From positions 397,510,119 to 397,574,118 of the forward strand of contig NC_053392.1 of the NCBI RefSeq assembly GCF_905171765.1: a stretch of DNA of 64,000 nt, read 5' to 3'. The notes under the pieces are model-generated. The model saw only the letters and a list, made by a program, of their open reading frames with translations, was not told the DNA's origin and did not search any database. Shown here one piece after another: positions 43,558 through 53,871 of this stretch (its first letter is position 1; every line of letters starts with the position of its first letter). The position numbers and the translations under genes are program-made. The DNA comes from Bufo bufo. Taxonomy: Eukaryota; Chordata; Amphibia; Anura; Bufonidae.

Positions 43558-43823
43558 TACCGGGTGGCATCTCCCCTTGGTGCGATACAGGCTGCCACTC
43601 TGGTATGGTAGCGGTCATACAGACACTGGATATCCTGCTGTGTATGTCATTCTAAGCTCTTCCAATATGGACTAGTAGTTCAGCCACATGCATCGCCCCA
43701 TCCAATCCTAGACATTCTCCATGGGGGAGAGATCTGGAGATTGAGCTGCTTCATACCCTGAAGACCACCACCTTTGTTGTGTGACCACTGACTAAGCTCC
43801 TCTAGCAGTTTGAGGCGCAGGTG

Positions 43824-43825
<2 letters not shown>
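43558..43825 (-). pseudogene. C-terminal remnant of a mariner/Tc1 transposase
   Basis: On the minus strand, decayed text follows the family C-terminus. A box that reads like SPDLSP.E (here ISPPWRMSRIGW in a shifted frame) is followed by HTQQDIQCLYDRYHTRVAAC and IAPRGDATRY. The rest of the gene is absent. It is a different lineage from the Tc1 starting at 43879. Confidence 0.6.

Positions 43826-43828
<3 letters not shown>

Positions 43829-43876
<48 letters not shown>
43829..43876. repeat. (TA)n microsatellite
   Basis: A TA run of about 48 bp adjoining the left end of the Tc1 at 43879. Confidence 0.95.
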
Positions 43877-43878
<2 letters not shown>

Positions 43879-43881
<3 letters not shown>

Positions 43882-45449
43882 TGCTCCAAAAAATAAAGGG
43901 AACACAAAAATAACACATCCTAGATCTGAATTAATTAAATATTCTTCTGAAATACTTTGTTCTTTACATAGTTGAATGTGCTGACAACAAAATCACACAA
44001 AAATGGAAATCAAATTTTTCAACCCATGGAGGTCTGGATTTGGAGTCACCCTCAAAATTAAAGTGGAAAAACACACTACAGGCTGATCCAACTTTGATGT
44101 AATGTCCTTAAAACAAGTCAAAATGAGGCTCAGTAGTGTGTGTGGCCTCCTTGTGCCTGTATGACCTCCCTACAACGCCTGTGCATGCTCCTGATGAGGT
44201 GGCGGACGGTCTCCTGAGGGATCTCCTCCCAGACCTGGACTAAAGCATCTGCCAACTCCTGGACAGTCTGTGGTGCAACGTGACGTTGGTGGATAGAGCG
44301 AGACATGATGTCCCAGGTGTGCTCAATTGGATTCAGGTCTGGGGAACGGGCGGGCCAGTCCATAGCATCAATGCCTTCGTCTTGCAGGAACTGCTGACAC
44401 ACTCCAGCCACATGAGGTCTAGCATTGTCTTGCATTAGGAGGAACCCAGGGCCAACAGCACCAGCATATGGTCTCACAAGGGGCCTTAGGATCTCATCTC
44501 GGTACCTAATGGCAGTCAGGCTACCTCTGGCGAGCACATGGAGGGCTGTGTGGCCCTCCAAAGAAATTCCACCCCACACCATTACTGACCCAATGCCAAA
44601 CCGGTCATGCTGGAGGATGTTGCAGGCAGCAGAACGTTCTCCACGGCGTCTCCAGACTCTGTCACGTCTGTCACATGTGCTCAGTGTGAACCTGCTTTCA
44701 TCTGTGAAGAGCACAGGGCGCCAGTGGCGAATTTGCCAATCTTGGTGTTCTCTGGCAAATGCCAAACGTCCTGCACGGTGTTGGGCTGTAAGCACAACCC
44801 CCACCTGTGGACGTCGGGCCCTCATATCACCCTCATGGAGTCTGTTTCTGACCGTTTGAGCAGAAACATGCACATTTGTGGCCTGCTGGAGGTCATTTTG
44901 CAGGGCTCTGGCAGTGCTCCTCCTGTTCCTCCTTGCACAAAGGCGGAGGTAGCGGTCCTGCTGCTGGGTTGTTGCCCTCCTACGGCCTCCTCCACGTCTC
45001 CCAATGTACTGGCCTTTCTCCTGGTAGCGCCTCCATGCTCTGGACACTACGATGACAGACACAGCTAACCTTCTTGCCACAGCTCGCATTGATGTGCCAT
45101 CCTGGATAAGCTGCACCTGAGCCACTTGTGTGGGTTGTAGACTCCGTCTCATGCTACCACTAGAGTGAAAGCACCGGCAGCATTCAAAAGTGACCAAAAC
45201 ATCAGCCAGGAAGCATAGGAACTGAGAAGTGGTCTGTGATCACCACCTGCAGAACCACTCCTTTATTGGGGGTGTCTTGCTAATTGCCTATAATTTCCAC
45301 CTGTTGTCTATCCCATTTGCACAACAGCATGTGAAATTGATTGTCACTCAGTGTTGCTTCCTAAGTGGACAGTTTGATTTCACAGAAGTGTGATTGACTT
45401 GGAGTTACATTGTGTTGTTTAGGTGTTCCCTTTATTTTTTTGAGCAGTG
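43879..45449 (-). mobile_element. Tc1 transposon (cactgctc..aataaaggga ends) with intact gene
   Basis: Left end CACTGCTCCAAAAAATAAAG, right end CTTTATTTTTTTGAGCAGTG, with TA at 45450-45451. On the left a microsatellite ending TACA replaces the plain TA. The transposase frame is open. The closely similar copy at 23256-24832 is dead. Small differences between the two ends suggest it is slightly older than the 2996-4609 element. Confidence 0.9.
44130..45152 (-). CDS. Tc1 DD34E transposase, intact
   Basis: A cut-and-paste transposase of 340 residues from [10 protein letters not shown]; the frame is open 15 codons further up, to 45197, but 340 residues is the usual Tc1 length. The N-terminal helix-turn-helix includes [20 protein letters not shown] (21-40), followed by an Arg-rich hook ([14 protein letters not shown], 52-65). 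The triad is complete: D151 in LFTDESRF, D242 in [10 protein letters not shown] and E277 in [11 protein letters not shown], with 34 residues between the last two. [12 protein letters not shown] is the conserved glycine box. Compared with the dead paralogue it lacks one Val in VAQV(V)QLIQ, an in-frame deletion in the first helix. Activity is unknown. Confidence 0.92.
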   Translation of the reverse strand: MRRSLQPTQVAQVQLIQDGTSMRAVARRLAVSVIVVSRAWRRYQEKGQYIGRRGGGRRRATTQQQDRYLRLCARRNRRSTARALQNDLQQATNVHVSAQTVRNRLHEGDMRARRPQVGVVLTAQHRAGRLAFAREHQDWQIRHWRPVLFTDESRFTLSTCDRRDRVWRRRGERSAACNILQHDRFGIGSVMVWGGISLEGHTALHVLARGSLTAIRYRDEILRPLVRPYAGAVGPGFLLMQDNARPHVAGVCQQFLQDEGIDAMDWPARSPDLNPIEHTWDIMSRSIHQRHVAPQTVQELADALVQVWEEIPQETVRHLIRSMHRRCREVIQAQGGHTHY

Positions 45450-45499
45450 TATATATATAGATACGCATTAAGGAGTTGTTGGATTCCAATGAAACTTTA

Positions 45500-45680
45500 T
45501 GGGGGAAATTTATCAAAACTGGTGTAAGGAAAATTGGTTTAGTTGCCCATAGCAACCAATCATATTACGCCTTTCGTTTTCCAAAGGAGCTCTGACAAAT
45601 GAAAGGTGGAATCTGATTGGCTGTTATGGACAACTAAGCCACTTTTCCTTTACACCAGGTTTTGACAATTCTACCCCTAT
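45500..45680. mobile_element. small palindromic MITE
   Basis: GGGGGAAATTTATCAAAACT and GGTGTAAGGAAAATTGG pair with the right-hand ACCAGGTTTTGACAATTCTA and CTTTTCCTTTACACC. The centre also pairs (CCAATCATATTACGCCTTTC with GAAAGGTGGAATCTGATTGG). Non-coding. Confidence 0.6.
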
Positions 45681-45849
45681 ATGTGTAAATGTAATACCAA
45701 AATGATTATAAAATGGCATAAGAATTGTCAGTCTTTAAGGAGTTTTCTGGAAGTTTTACACTGATGACTAGGGGTGAGCGAATCGCACTTCAGATCCAAG
45801 ATCCGAAGTCATAATTCTGTACGGAGAGTTTTCAGCCTTTGATTCTACA

Positions 45850-47590
45850 GTCCTGTATAGTAGATTATAGTCAGATCACCCCTCATCCATAATGCCAGGC
45901 AGTCCCGTATAGTAGATTATAGTCAGATCACCCCTCATCCACAATGCCAGGCAGTCCCGTATAGTAGATTATAGTCAGCTCACCCCTCATCCACAATGCT
46001 AGGCAGTCCCGTATAGTAGATTATAGTCAGCTCACCCCTCATCCATAATGCCAGGCAGCCCCGTATAGTAGATTATAGTCAGATCACCCCTCTTCCATAA
46101 TGCCAGGCAGCCCCGTATAGTAGATTATAGTCAGATCACCCCTCATCCACAATGCCAGGCAGTCCCGTATAATAGATTATAGTCAGCTCACCCCTCATCC
46201 ACAATGCCAGGCAGCCCCGTATAGTAGATTATAGTCAGCTCACCCCTCATCCATAATGCCAGGCAGCCCCGTATAGTAGATTATAGTCAGATCACCCCTC
46301 ATCCATAATGCCAGGCAGCCCCGTATAGTAGATTATAGTCAGATCACCCCTCATCCACAATGCCAGGCAGTCCCGTATAATAGATTATAGTCAGCTCACC
46401 CCTCATCCACAATGCCAGGCAGTCCCCTATAGTAGATTATAGTCAGCTCACCCCTCATCCACAATGCCAGGCAGTCCCGTATAGTAGATTATAGTCAGCT
46501 CACCCCTCATCCATAATGCCAGGCAGCCCCGTATAGTAGATTATAGTCAGATCACCTCTCATCCACAATGCCAGGCAGTCCCGTATAGTAGATTAAAGTC
46601 AGATCACCCCTCATCCATAATGCCAGGCAGCCCCGTATAGTAGATTATAGTCAGCTCACCCCTCATCCACAATGCCAGGCAGTCCCGTATAGTAGATTAT
46701 AGTCAACTCACCCATCATCCACAATGCCAGACAGTCCCATATAGTAGATTATAGTCAGCTCACCCCCTCATCCATAATTCCAGGCAGTCCCGTATAATAG
46801 ATTATAGTCAGCTCACCCCTCATCCACAATGCCAGGCAGCCCCGTATAGTAGATTATAGTCAGCTCACCCCTCATCCATAATGCCAGGCAGCCCCGTATA
46901 GTAGATTATAGTCAGATCACCCCTCATCCATAATGCCAGGCAGCCCCGTATAGTAGATTATAGTCAGATCACCCCTCATCCACAATGCCAGGCAGTCCCG
47001 TATAATAGATTATAGTCAGCTCACCCCTCATCCACAATGCCAGGCAGTCCCCTATAGTAGATTATAGTCAGCTCACCCCTCATCCACAATGCCAGGCAGT
47101 CCCGTATAGTAGATTATAGTCAGCTCACCCCTCATCCATAATGCCAGGCAGCCCCGTATAGTAGATTATAGTCAGATCACCTCTCATCCACAATGCCAGG
47201 CAGTCCCGTATAGTAGATTAAAGTCAGATCACCCCTCATCCATAATGCCAGGCAGCCCCGTATAGTAGATTATAGTCAGCTCACCCCTCATCCACAATGC
47301 CAGGCAGTCCCGTATAGTAGATTATAGTCAACTCACCCATCATCCACAATGCCAGACAGTCCCATATAGTAGATTATAGTCAGCTCACCCCCTCATCCAT
47401 AATTCCAGGCAGTCCCGCATAGTAGATTATAGTCAGCTCACCCCTCATTCATAATGCGAGGCAGTCCCATGCAGCAGATTATAGTCAGCTCACCTTTCAT
47501 CCACAATGCCAGGCAGTGCCATGCAGCAGATTATAGTTAGTTTACCCCCTCATAATGCCAGGCAGTCCCATGCAGTAGATTAGTCCTTAT
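45850..47590. repeat. 52-bp minisatellite, about 33 units
   Basis: A tandem array of a 52-bp unit containing CCCGTATAGTAGATTATAGT and CACCCCTCATCCAYAATGCC. Units differ at a few diagnostic positions (AGATCA/AGCTCA, CATAAT/CACAAT, AGTCCC/AGCCCC). Units degrade toward the right edge after about 47410, with CATGCAGCAG variants. A 12-unit block is duplicated in tandem. Period measured from 45904 to 45956. Confidence 0.97.
46161..47410. repeat. tandem 625-bp higher-order duplication inside the minisatellite
   Basis: 46161-46785 and 46786-47410 carry the same ordered series of variant units. Diagnostic variants such as AGTCCCCTATAGTAG, GATTAAAGTC, CAACTCACCCATCATCC, AGACAGTCCCATATAG and CACCCCCTCATCCATAATTCC recur exactly 625 bp apart. 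I found no difference between the two blocks by eye. Confidence 0.88.
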
Positions 47591-48060
47591 TAGTTTCACA
47601 CATCTAGACAAGATTTTTTTAAATTTAGGTGTGTTTTATGGGCGTGTGCGTTGGAATTGGAATCGCCACATCTGAAAATAGCCAAACTGTTAAAATTTAA
47701 AGGTGTCATAGGGGGAAAAAAAAGGTCAAATGCCCAAGTCGCCATTTTTTTATGGGCAAAAAAAAAATGTGTAATATGAACCAGCACACCCACACTCTGG
47801 CATAAATGTGGACAAGAAATTTAATTTATTGTAAACCCAATAACATAACAATAATAAACCCAATTCCCAAATGGTCCACTCCTCTATAGATGTATTTGAA
47901 TATAGGGGGTCATTATCAAACAGCTATACGCCATACAAGTGGGAGCAAAGCCGCTGGCACCTGATTGGCAGGACGGACTAAGTGATGCACTAAGGTGGCA
48001 AGGAGCGCACTCCGCTCACACTTCCATATTCAGTATACTGCTGATCTTATTTACAATATA
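47591..48060. other. no feature seen
   Basis: AT-rich, with poly(A) runs near 47715 and 47758. No supported gene. Confidence 0.35.
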
Positions 48061-49108
48061 CACTCACCTAAAGAATTATTAGGAACACCATACTAATACG
48101 GTGTTGGACCCCCTTTTGCCTTTAGAACTGCCTTAATTCTACGTGGCATTGATTCAACAAGGTGCTGATAGCATTCTTTAGAAATGTTGGCCCATATTGA
48201 TAGGATAGCATCTTGCAGTTGATGGAGATTTGAGGGATGCACATTCAGGGCACGAAGCTCCCGTTCCACCACATCCCAAAGATGCTCTATTGGGTTGAGA
48301 TCTGGTGACTGTGGGGGCCATTTTAGTACAGTGAACTCATTGTCATGTTCAAGAAACCAATTTGAAATGATTCGAGCTTTGTGACATGGTGCATTATCCT
48401 GCTGGAAGTAGCCATCAGAGGATGGATATGTTCTCATTCTGTTTACGCCAAATTCGGACTCTACCATTTGAATGTCTCAACAGAAATCGAGACTCATCAG
48501 ACCAGGCAAAATTTTTCCAGTCTTCAACAGTCCAATTTTGGTGAGCTCGTGCAAATTGTAGCCTCTTTTTCTTATTTGTATTGGAGATGAGTGGTACCCG
48601 GTGGGGTCTTCTGCTGTTGTAGCCCATCCGCCTCAAGGTTGTGCGTGTTGTGGCTTCACAAATGCTTTGCTGCATACCTCGGTTGTAACGAGTGGTTATT
48701 TCAGTCAACGTTGCTCTTCTATCAGCTTGAATCATTCGGCCCATTCTCCTCTGACCTCTAGCATCCACAAGGCATTTTTGCCCACAGGACTGCCGCATAC
48801 TGGATGTTTTTCCCTTTTCACACCATTCTTTGTAAACCCTAGAAATGGTTGTGCATGAAAATCCCAGTAACTGAGCAGATTGTGAAATACTCAGACCGGC
48901 CCGTCTGGCACCAACAACCATGCCACGCTCAAAATTGCTTAAATCACCTTTCTTTCCCATTCTGACATTCAGTTTGGAGTTCAGGAGATTGTCTTGACCA
49001 GGCCCACACCCCTAAATGCATTGAAGCAACTGCCATGTGATTGGTTGACTAGATAATTGCATTAATGAGAAATAGAACAGGTGTTCCTAATAATTCTTTA
49101 GGTGAGTG
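48061..49108 (-). mobile_element. Tc1 transposon (cactcacctaaagaattatt ends), internally deleted
   Basis: A 1048-bp element flanked by TA at 48059-48060 and 49109-49110, with 29-bp inverted ends starting CACTCACCTAAAGAATTATT. Autonomous Tc1 elements are 1.5-1.6 kb, and the missing portion lies in the transposase middle. The ends are intact, so it could still be moved by a related transposase. Confidence 0.9.
48093..48960 (-). pseudogene. Tc1 transposase with internal deletion
   Basis: Starts MGKKGDLSNFERGMVVGAR and is open through the helix-turn-helix and FAWSDESRFLLRH (first Asp). It shifts frame near 48425, where the segment carrying the glycine box (usually ...VMVWG...) is absent, then resumes SSDGYFQQDNAPCHKARI (second Asp) and [17 protein letters not shown] (Glu). 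The C-terminus is AVLKAKGGPTPY. The deletion and shift make it non-functional. Confidence 0.9.
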
Positions 49109-49182
49109 TATATCTGACCGCATTTGTAGTACTTATCCTACCATACTTATTGTATATCGCAGAGAAGGTGAAAAGGACATTC

Positions 49183-49805
49183 TGTCACGGACGTACCGAG
49201 ACATACGTACGTTCCCACGACAGGTGGCAGAAGATCTGTGAGACTGGCAACACGTGGTTTGATCTGACATGTTTTCCTTTTGGATCAAATTATGTCTGTG
49301 TTGTTTCTGGTGCTTGCCACATCTTCTTTCCCCAGGTGTGGCTATTGTGGTCATTTCACCTTCTCTATTTATTGTTGTTTCTCCCACTATGCTATGCGGT
49401 TTATAGCTTCTGTTGGACTTGTGGTTAGCTTGTGTATGGTTCTCGGCTGAGTTCCTGGTGCTACCAAAGCTTCATTGAAGATAAGTGTTTCCTTTCCCTT
49501 TTGTATTTTGTTTATTATATGTGTGTGTTGCCTTTCCCTGTTGTTTCTCATTAGGCCTGAGGGAGACTCCTGTTCGTCCTTCCCCGACATTAGTTCAACG
49601 TTCCTATAGGGTGAGATAGGATTCTTGGTATCGGGTATATGAACTTGCCTACCTTTGGGGCCTGTTCATACTGGTAGTCTGTCAGGATTGGAGTTAGGGG
49701 TTTCTCTAGGAGTCCATCTTCCTTCTCTAGTTTCCAGGCCATTGCGGTATCCCCTTTTCCTCCTATGCTCGGTGTGGTGTTTTCCTCCCACACACGAACG
49801 TGACA
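49183..49805. mobile_element. solo LTR (TGTCACGG...CGTGACA)
   Basis: A 623-bp unit with TGTCAC/GTGACA ends and a near-match 5-bp flank (CATTC left, CATAC right). No internal gene and no second LTR are present. It aligns in patches with the LTR at 53872-54461 (TTGAAGATAAGTGT, TTTGTATTTTGTT, AGGGAGAC.C.GTTCGT). Orientation taken as plus from these motifs is not proven. Confidence 0.7.
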
Positions 49806-49810
49806 CATAC

Positions 49811-50001
49811 CTGTATATAATATCGAATAGTAAGAACTATTCATTTATGGACAGAAACAAGAACTAACATAGGACTAACCAACACAGTACTGGACAATAA
49901 CAACTAATATACAAGAAAGAACACGAATATTGATTTTTGTATTTATCTTTAGGTGGTCAGTTCGGCCATTATCTATATTTTCATGTCGCTTAGGTCCTGT
50001 G

Positions 50002-50037
<36 letters not shown>

Positions 50038-50340
50038 GAGATATGTGTGCACATAATAATGCATTTTAATTATATTTTATGTGCTATATTATTACTGTAA
50101 TTGGTATTATAATCAATATATTAATATTATTCATATTCATCTATAGAGGAGTGGACCAATTGGGGATTGGGTTTATTATTGTTATTGTTATATTATTGGG
50201 TTTACAATACATTTTTTTTTTTGTTCAGATTTATTCCAGAGAGTGGGCGTGCTGTTCATTGATAGTTATTGCCAAAATCCAAATCAGACAGCTCACAACC
50301 TTCGTATCAGTGTATGCACGGGAAAGGGGCAATCCCCATA
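49811..50340. other. no gene seen; AT-rich with (TA)n
   Basis: AT-rich sequence including a TA run at about 50004-50035 and a poly(T) run near 50213-50222. Its right part (CATTGATAGTTATTG) recurs at 53858-53872, next to the other Penelope-like arm and LTR. Confidence 0.4.
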
Positions 50341-50410
50341 TGAGTAATAGAAGTAATACCAGCAAACATGCTTGCTCTTAATGATATACTTTAATCTTCA
50401 AAAAGCAATG

Positions 50411-50464
50411 GTTCACAGGACGCGTTTCGGCCCGTCCAGCCTTCCACAACTGCACAATGTGAAC
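50411..50464 (-). ncRNA. hammerhead-ribozyme-like motif, left arm of Penelope element
   Basis: On the minus strand GTTCACA...TGTGAAC closes a possible stem I. Inside are a degenerate core (TTGTGGA where CTGATGA is expected), a stem II GGC..GCC, and then GAAACGCGTC, in which GAAA, a minimal stem III and a GTC cleavage triplet follow the type-I hammerhead order. Penelope-like elements are known to carry such ribozymes. This copy has lost core bases. Confidence 0.35.
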
Positions 50465-50682
50465 TGACATTTTGTTACATTTTATAGGTACAAATTACCA
50501 TCACATGGTCATGACATCATCAATCAATCAATTACATAGGAAATGACATCACTATAGAATCATAGAGAAAACCTCTTATCCTGATTCATGTCCAACCGGA
50601 CTAAGTTCGTGGCACTGCAGTCTGCAAAGAACAATAATGAATCAATATATGAAACCCATAATAAAATGAGAGACACATGACC

Positions 50683-52518
50683 TCATAATACCTGTTTACC
50701 CTTTTGGATATAGCGTATCCAGAGTATGGATCCAAAGGCCTCCCTGCGCAGTAACAATTTCTTTAAATCTCCTCCCCTCCTTGGTTGACACACCTGTTCT
50801 ATAACCTGATATTTCAGTTGTGCGATTGAATGGTTATGATTATGAAAGTGAGAAGGAATGGGTAACAGCAAATTTTGTTTGCGTATTGTAGATTTGTGCT
50901 TGCATATACGATCTTTCACCATTTGAATTGTCTCCCCTACATACAGAAGGCAGCACGGGCACTTAATAAGGTAGATAAAGTTTTTTGTATCGCAAGTATA
51001 GTAGCCTCTGATCTTATAGGCTTTCCCAGTGCGCGGATGAAAAAAGTATTGTCCTTTCTGTACGTTACTACACTGCATGCAGTGGAGACAAGGAAATGTT
51101 CCTCCCTTTTGGCTGACCAAAGTTCTCTGTACCTGCGTACTTTTAGTGGTTCCTATATTTGAGTGTACCAGGTGGTCTCTAAGATAAGAACTACGTTTGT
51201 TGCATATAAGGGGTGGATTTTTTAATTCTTCCACCACAGGGTAGGATTTTCCCAGAATATGCCAGTGCTTGCGCACAATATTATCAAAAAGATGGTTATA
51301 TAGGTGATATTTATGAACAAATGGTATACGTTCACCTACCTTTCTGCTTCTTACTACGGTTACAACCTCACTGGTACTCCTAGCTTCCCTGAGTATCCTC
51401 TCTGGGTAACCCCTGTCCCGGAACCTGGAAGACATTTCTTCCATTCTCATGTTTTGTGTATCAGGGGTTGACACTATCCTTTTAACCCTCAAAAATTGGG
51501 ACTTAGGGATGGCCTTTTTCAAGGGAAGTGGGTGTGCACTCTGGTAATGTAGTACACTATTTCTGTCAGTTTCTTTGCGATGTAAATCCGTAGCCAAACG
51601 CCCATCCTCCTGTTTGGATATTTTCACATCCAGAAAATTGGCAGTGTGTTGGTCATACCTCATTGTGAATTTTAGTTCACCCCAAACATTATTTAGGTAT
51701 TCAAGCAGTAGGAGGAGGGGCTCGAGTGGCCCCGCCCATACGCAAAAAATGTCGTCAATATATCTCTTCCATACCATAACAAATCTTTGAAAGTATTCGT
51801 GTGTATATATACATGGTGTTTTTTGAAGGACGACATATATATATTTGCGTAGGGCGGGGCCACATTCGCGCCCATCGCCGTCCCGCGTTGCTGCAAATAG
51901 AAATGATCGCCAAACAGGAAATAATTGTCATGGAGGACTAAATATAACAAATGCGCAAAAAATTGTTGTTGTTCACAAGAATAGCCACTCGACTGTAATA
52001 AAGTGATAGTTGCCTCCATACCCTTGGAATGTTCTATGGAGGTATAAAGACTAACCACATCTATTGTTACGAGCAAGCTATCATTTGGAAAAAAAATTTA
52101 GCTCTCTAATCACATTCAGGAAATGAGACGTGTCTAATAGGAATGAATCAGTATTTTTGACCAATGGTGTCAGGGCTTTCTCTAGCACAATTGCCAAGGG
52201 AGATAACACTGAGTCTACCGAGACCACAATTAGCCGTCCGGGCGGGTTTTCCAGTGTTTTATGCAACTTTGGCAAAAGGTAAAACACAGGTGTCACTGGT
52301 GAATGATTGTTCAAAAATTCATACAACTTGTCATCAATATCCCCACGGGTCTTATAGCCTGATACCAGTTCCATGATTTTTGCTTTAATGCGAAATAGCG
52401 GATTCGAGTCCAATCTTTTGTAAGTAATAGTATCAGACAGCTGGCGATTAGCCTCTTGTATGTATTTATCCTTGTCCATTATTACGATGGAACCGCCTTT
52501 ATCGGCAGGCTTGACCAC
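50683..52518 (-). pseudogene. Penelope-like reverse transcriptase / GIY-YIG protein, frameshifted
   Basis: Read on the minus strand in three frame segments. 52518-52081 begins KPADKGGSIVIMD and contains FYLLPKLHKT. 52076-51693 contains LVTIDVVSLYTSI (first catalytic Asp) and QRGTAMGANVAPPYANIYM. 51777-50683 starts with KRYIDDIF (catalytic Asp pair). It ends in a GIY-YIG endonuclease: TCDTKNFIYLIKCP, then LLYVGETIQMVKDR and HKSTIRK, with the CHC-type cluster CLHCMQC upstream. The first shift falls in a T/A homopolymer near 52090 and the second near 51790. The N-terminal part before KPADKGG is missing. It is non-functional as it stands. Confidence 0.9.
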
Positions 52519-52540
52519 CAGGGACTAGTCTTCCATCAGG

Positions 52541-53259
52541 TCAAATACTGCCCGGAGAGGATACTCAGGGAAGCTAGGAGTACCAGTGAGGTTGTAACCG
52601 TAGTAAGAAGCAGAAAGGTAGGTGAACGTATACCATTTGTTCATAAATATCACCTGTATAACCATCTTTTTGATAATATTGTGCGCAAGCACTGGCATAT
52701 TCTGGGTAAATCCTACCCTGTGATGGAAGAATTTAAAAATCCACCCCTTATATGCAACAAACGTAGTCCTAATCTTAGAGACCACCTGGTACACTCAGAT
52801 ATAGGAACCACTAAAAGTATGCAGGTACAGAGAACTTTGGTCAGCCAAAAGGGAGGAACAATTCCTTGTCTCCACTGCATGCAGTGTAGTAACGTACAGA
52901 AGGGACAATACTTTTTTCATCCACACACTGGGAAAGCCTATAAGATCAGAGGCTACTATACTTGTGATACAAAAATTATTAAGTGCCCGTGCGGCCTTCT
53001 GTATGTAGGGGAGACAATTCAAATGGTGAAAGATCGTATACGCAAACAAAATTTGCTGTTACCCATTCCTTCTCACTTTCATAATCATAACCATTCAATC
53101 GCACAACTGAAATATCAGGTTATAGAACAGGTGTGTCAACCAAGGAGGGGAGGAGATTTGAAGAAATTGTTACTGCGCAGGGAGGCCTTTTGGATCCATA
53201 CTCTGGATACGCTATATCCAAAAGGGTTAAACAGGTATTCCGAGGTCATGTGTCTCTAA
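52541..53259 (+). pseudogene. truncated second Penelope-like copy (GIY-YIG part)
   Basis: The open frame begins with unrelated junction residues and joins the element at PERILREARSTSEVV. It continues through CLHCMQCSNVQKGQY and LLYVGETIQMVKDRI to LLLRREAFW. Compared with the minus copy it lacks the five residues NFIYL before the IKCP segment and the segment CKHKSTI after KDRI. Both lie within the nuclease core, so it should be dead. The reverse transcriptase is absent. Confidence 0.87.
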
Positions 53260-53462
53260 TTTTATTATGGGTCTCATATATTGATTCATTATTGTTCTTT
53301 GCAGACTGCAGTGCCACGAACTTAGTCCGGTTGGACATGAATCAGGATAAGAGTTTTTTTCTATGATTATACAGTATAGTGATGTCATTTCCTATATAAT
53401 TGATTGATGATGTCATGACCATGTGATGGTAATTTGTACCTATAAAATGTAACAAAATGTCA

Positions 53463-53516
53463 GTTCACATTGTGCAAGTGAGGAAGGCTGCACGGGCCGA
53501 AACGCGTCCTGTGAAC
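53463..53516 (+). ncRNA. hammerhead-ribozyme-like motif, right arm of Penelope element
   Basis: GTTCACA (53463-53469) pairs with TGTGAAC (53510-53516). Between them are GTGAGGA (CTGATGA expected, two differences), GGC..GCC, and GAAACGCGTC. The order matches a type-I hammerhead with a very short stem III. It is better preserved than the left-arm copy but probably inactive because of the core changes. Confidence 0.4.
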
Positions 53517-53599
53517 CATTGCTTTTTGAAGATTAAAGTATATCATTAAGAGCAAGCACGTTTGATGGGATTACTTCTATTACTCATTGATAACTGTGA

Positions 53600-53866
53600 A
53601 AAGCTGTGCACTAGGTCGTACACGATGTGATACCTCTTGGCGCAAAACCACAATTACAAGTGAGGTCTTTTTAAAAAGGTATTTATTCAGGTGACAACGC
53701 GTTTCGGAGTAAGGATACTCCTTTTTCAAGTCTTTGGAGCCGGGTGCATACAGTTAGCGTGACCAATCCAGATACTTGGTGTCGAACCGCTGTGTGTGTG
53801 TAGCGCGGCTTACTACCCTATGAGCGCCTTGTTTCCCGTTTATTTTGCCAAAATTACTCATTGATA
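53600..53866 (-). mobile_element. 3' fragment of another Penelope-like element (tentative)
   Basis: Contains in inverse CTTGAAAAAGGAGTATCC and TTACTCCGAAACGCGTTG, a GGAGTA/TACTCC stem followed by GAAACGCGT. This is the same style of conserved 3' box as in the neighbouring Penelope element. No coding remains. Confidence 0.4.
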
Positions 53867-53871
53867 GTTAT

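Larger units (their letters stand above)
50342..53577. mobile_element. Penelope-like element, head-to-head inverted pair
   Basis: The minus-strand copy (50342 to about 52525) carries reverse transcriptase and GIY-YIG endonuclease. The plus-strand copy (52551-53577) is 5'-truncated and carries only the endonuclease part and 3' end. The outer arms 50342-51405 and 52551-53577 are inverse copies of about 1 kb. Such a truncated inverted partner is a known product of Penelope-type retrotransposition. Both copies are defective. Confidence 0.88.

Noticed and set aside
44425..45068. Plus-strand frames of 144 and 153 codons
   Set aside because: Antisense shadows of the Tc1 transposase at 44130-45152. 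The same shadows occur over the dead copy at 23985-24470.
45850..47590. Possible CRISPR array
   Set aside because: The 52-bp units are contiguous with no unique spacers. The context is eukaryotic.
49102..49428. 108-codon frame with hydrophobic segments
   Set aside because: It lies mostly inside the solo LTR, and its hydrophobicity reflects T-rich sequence.
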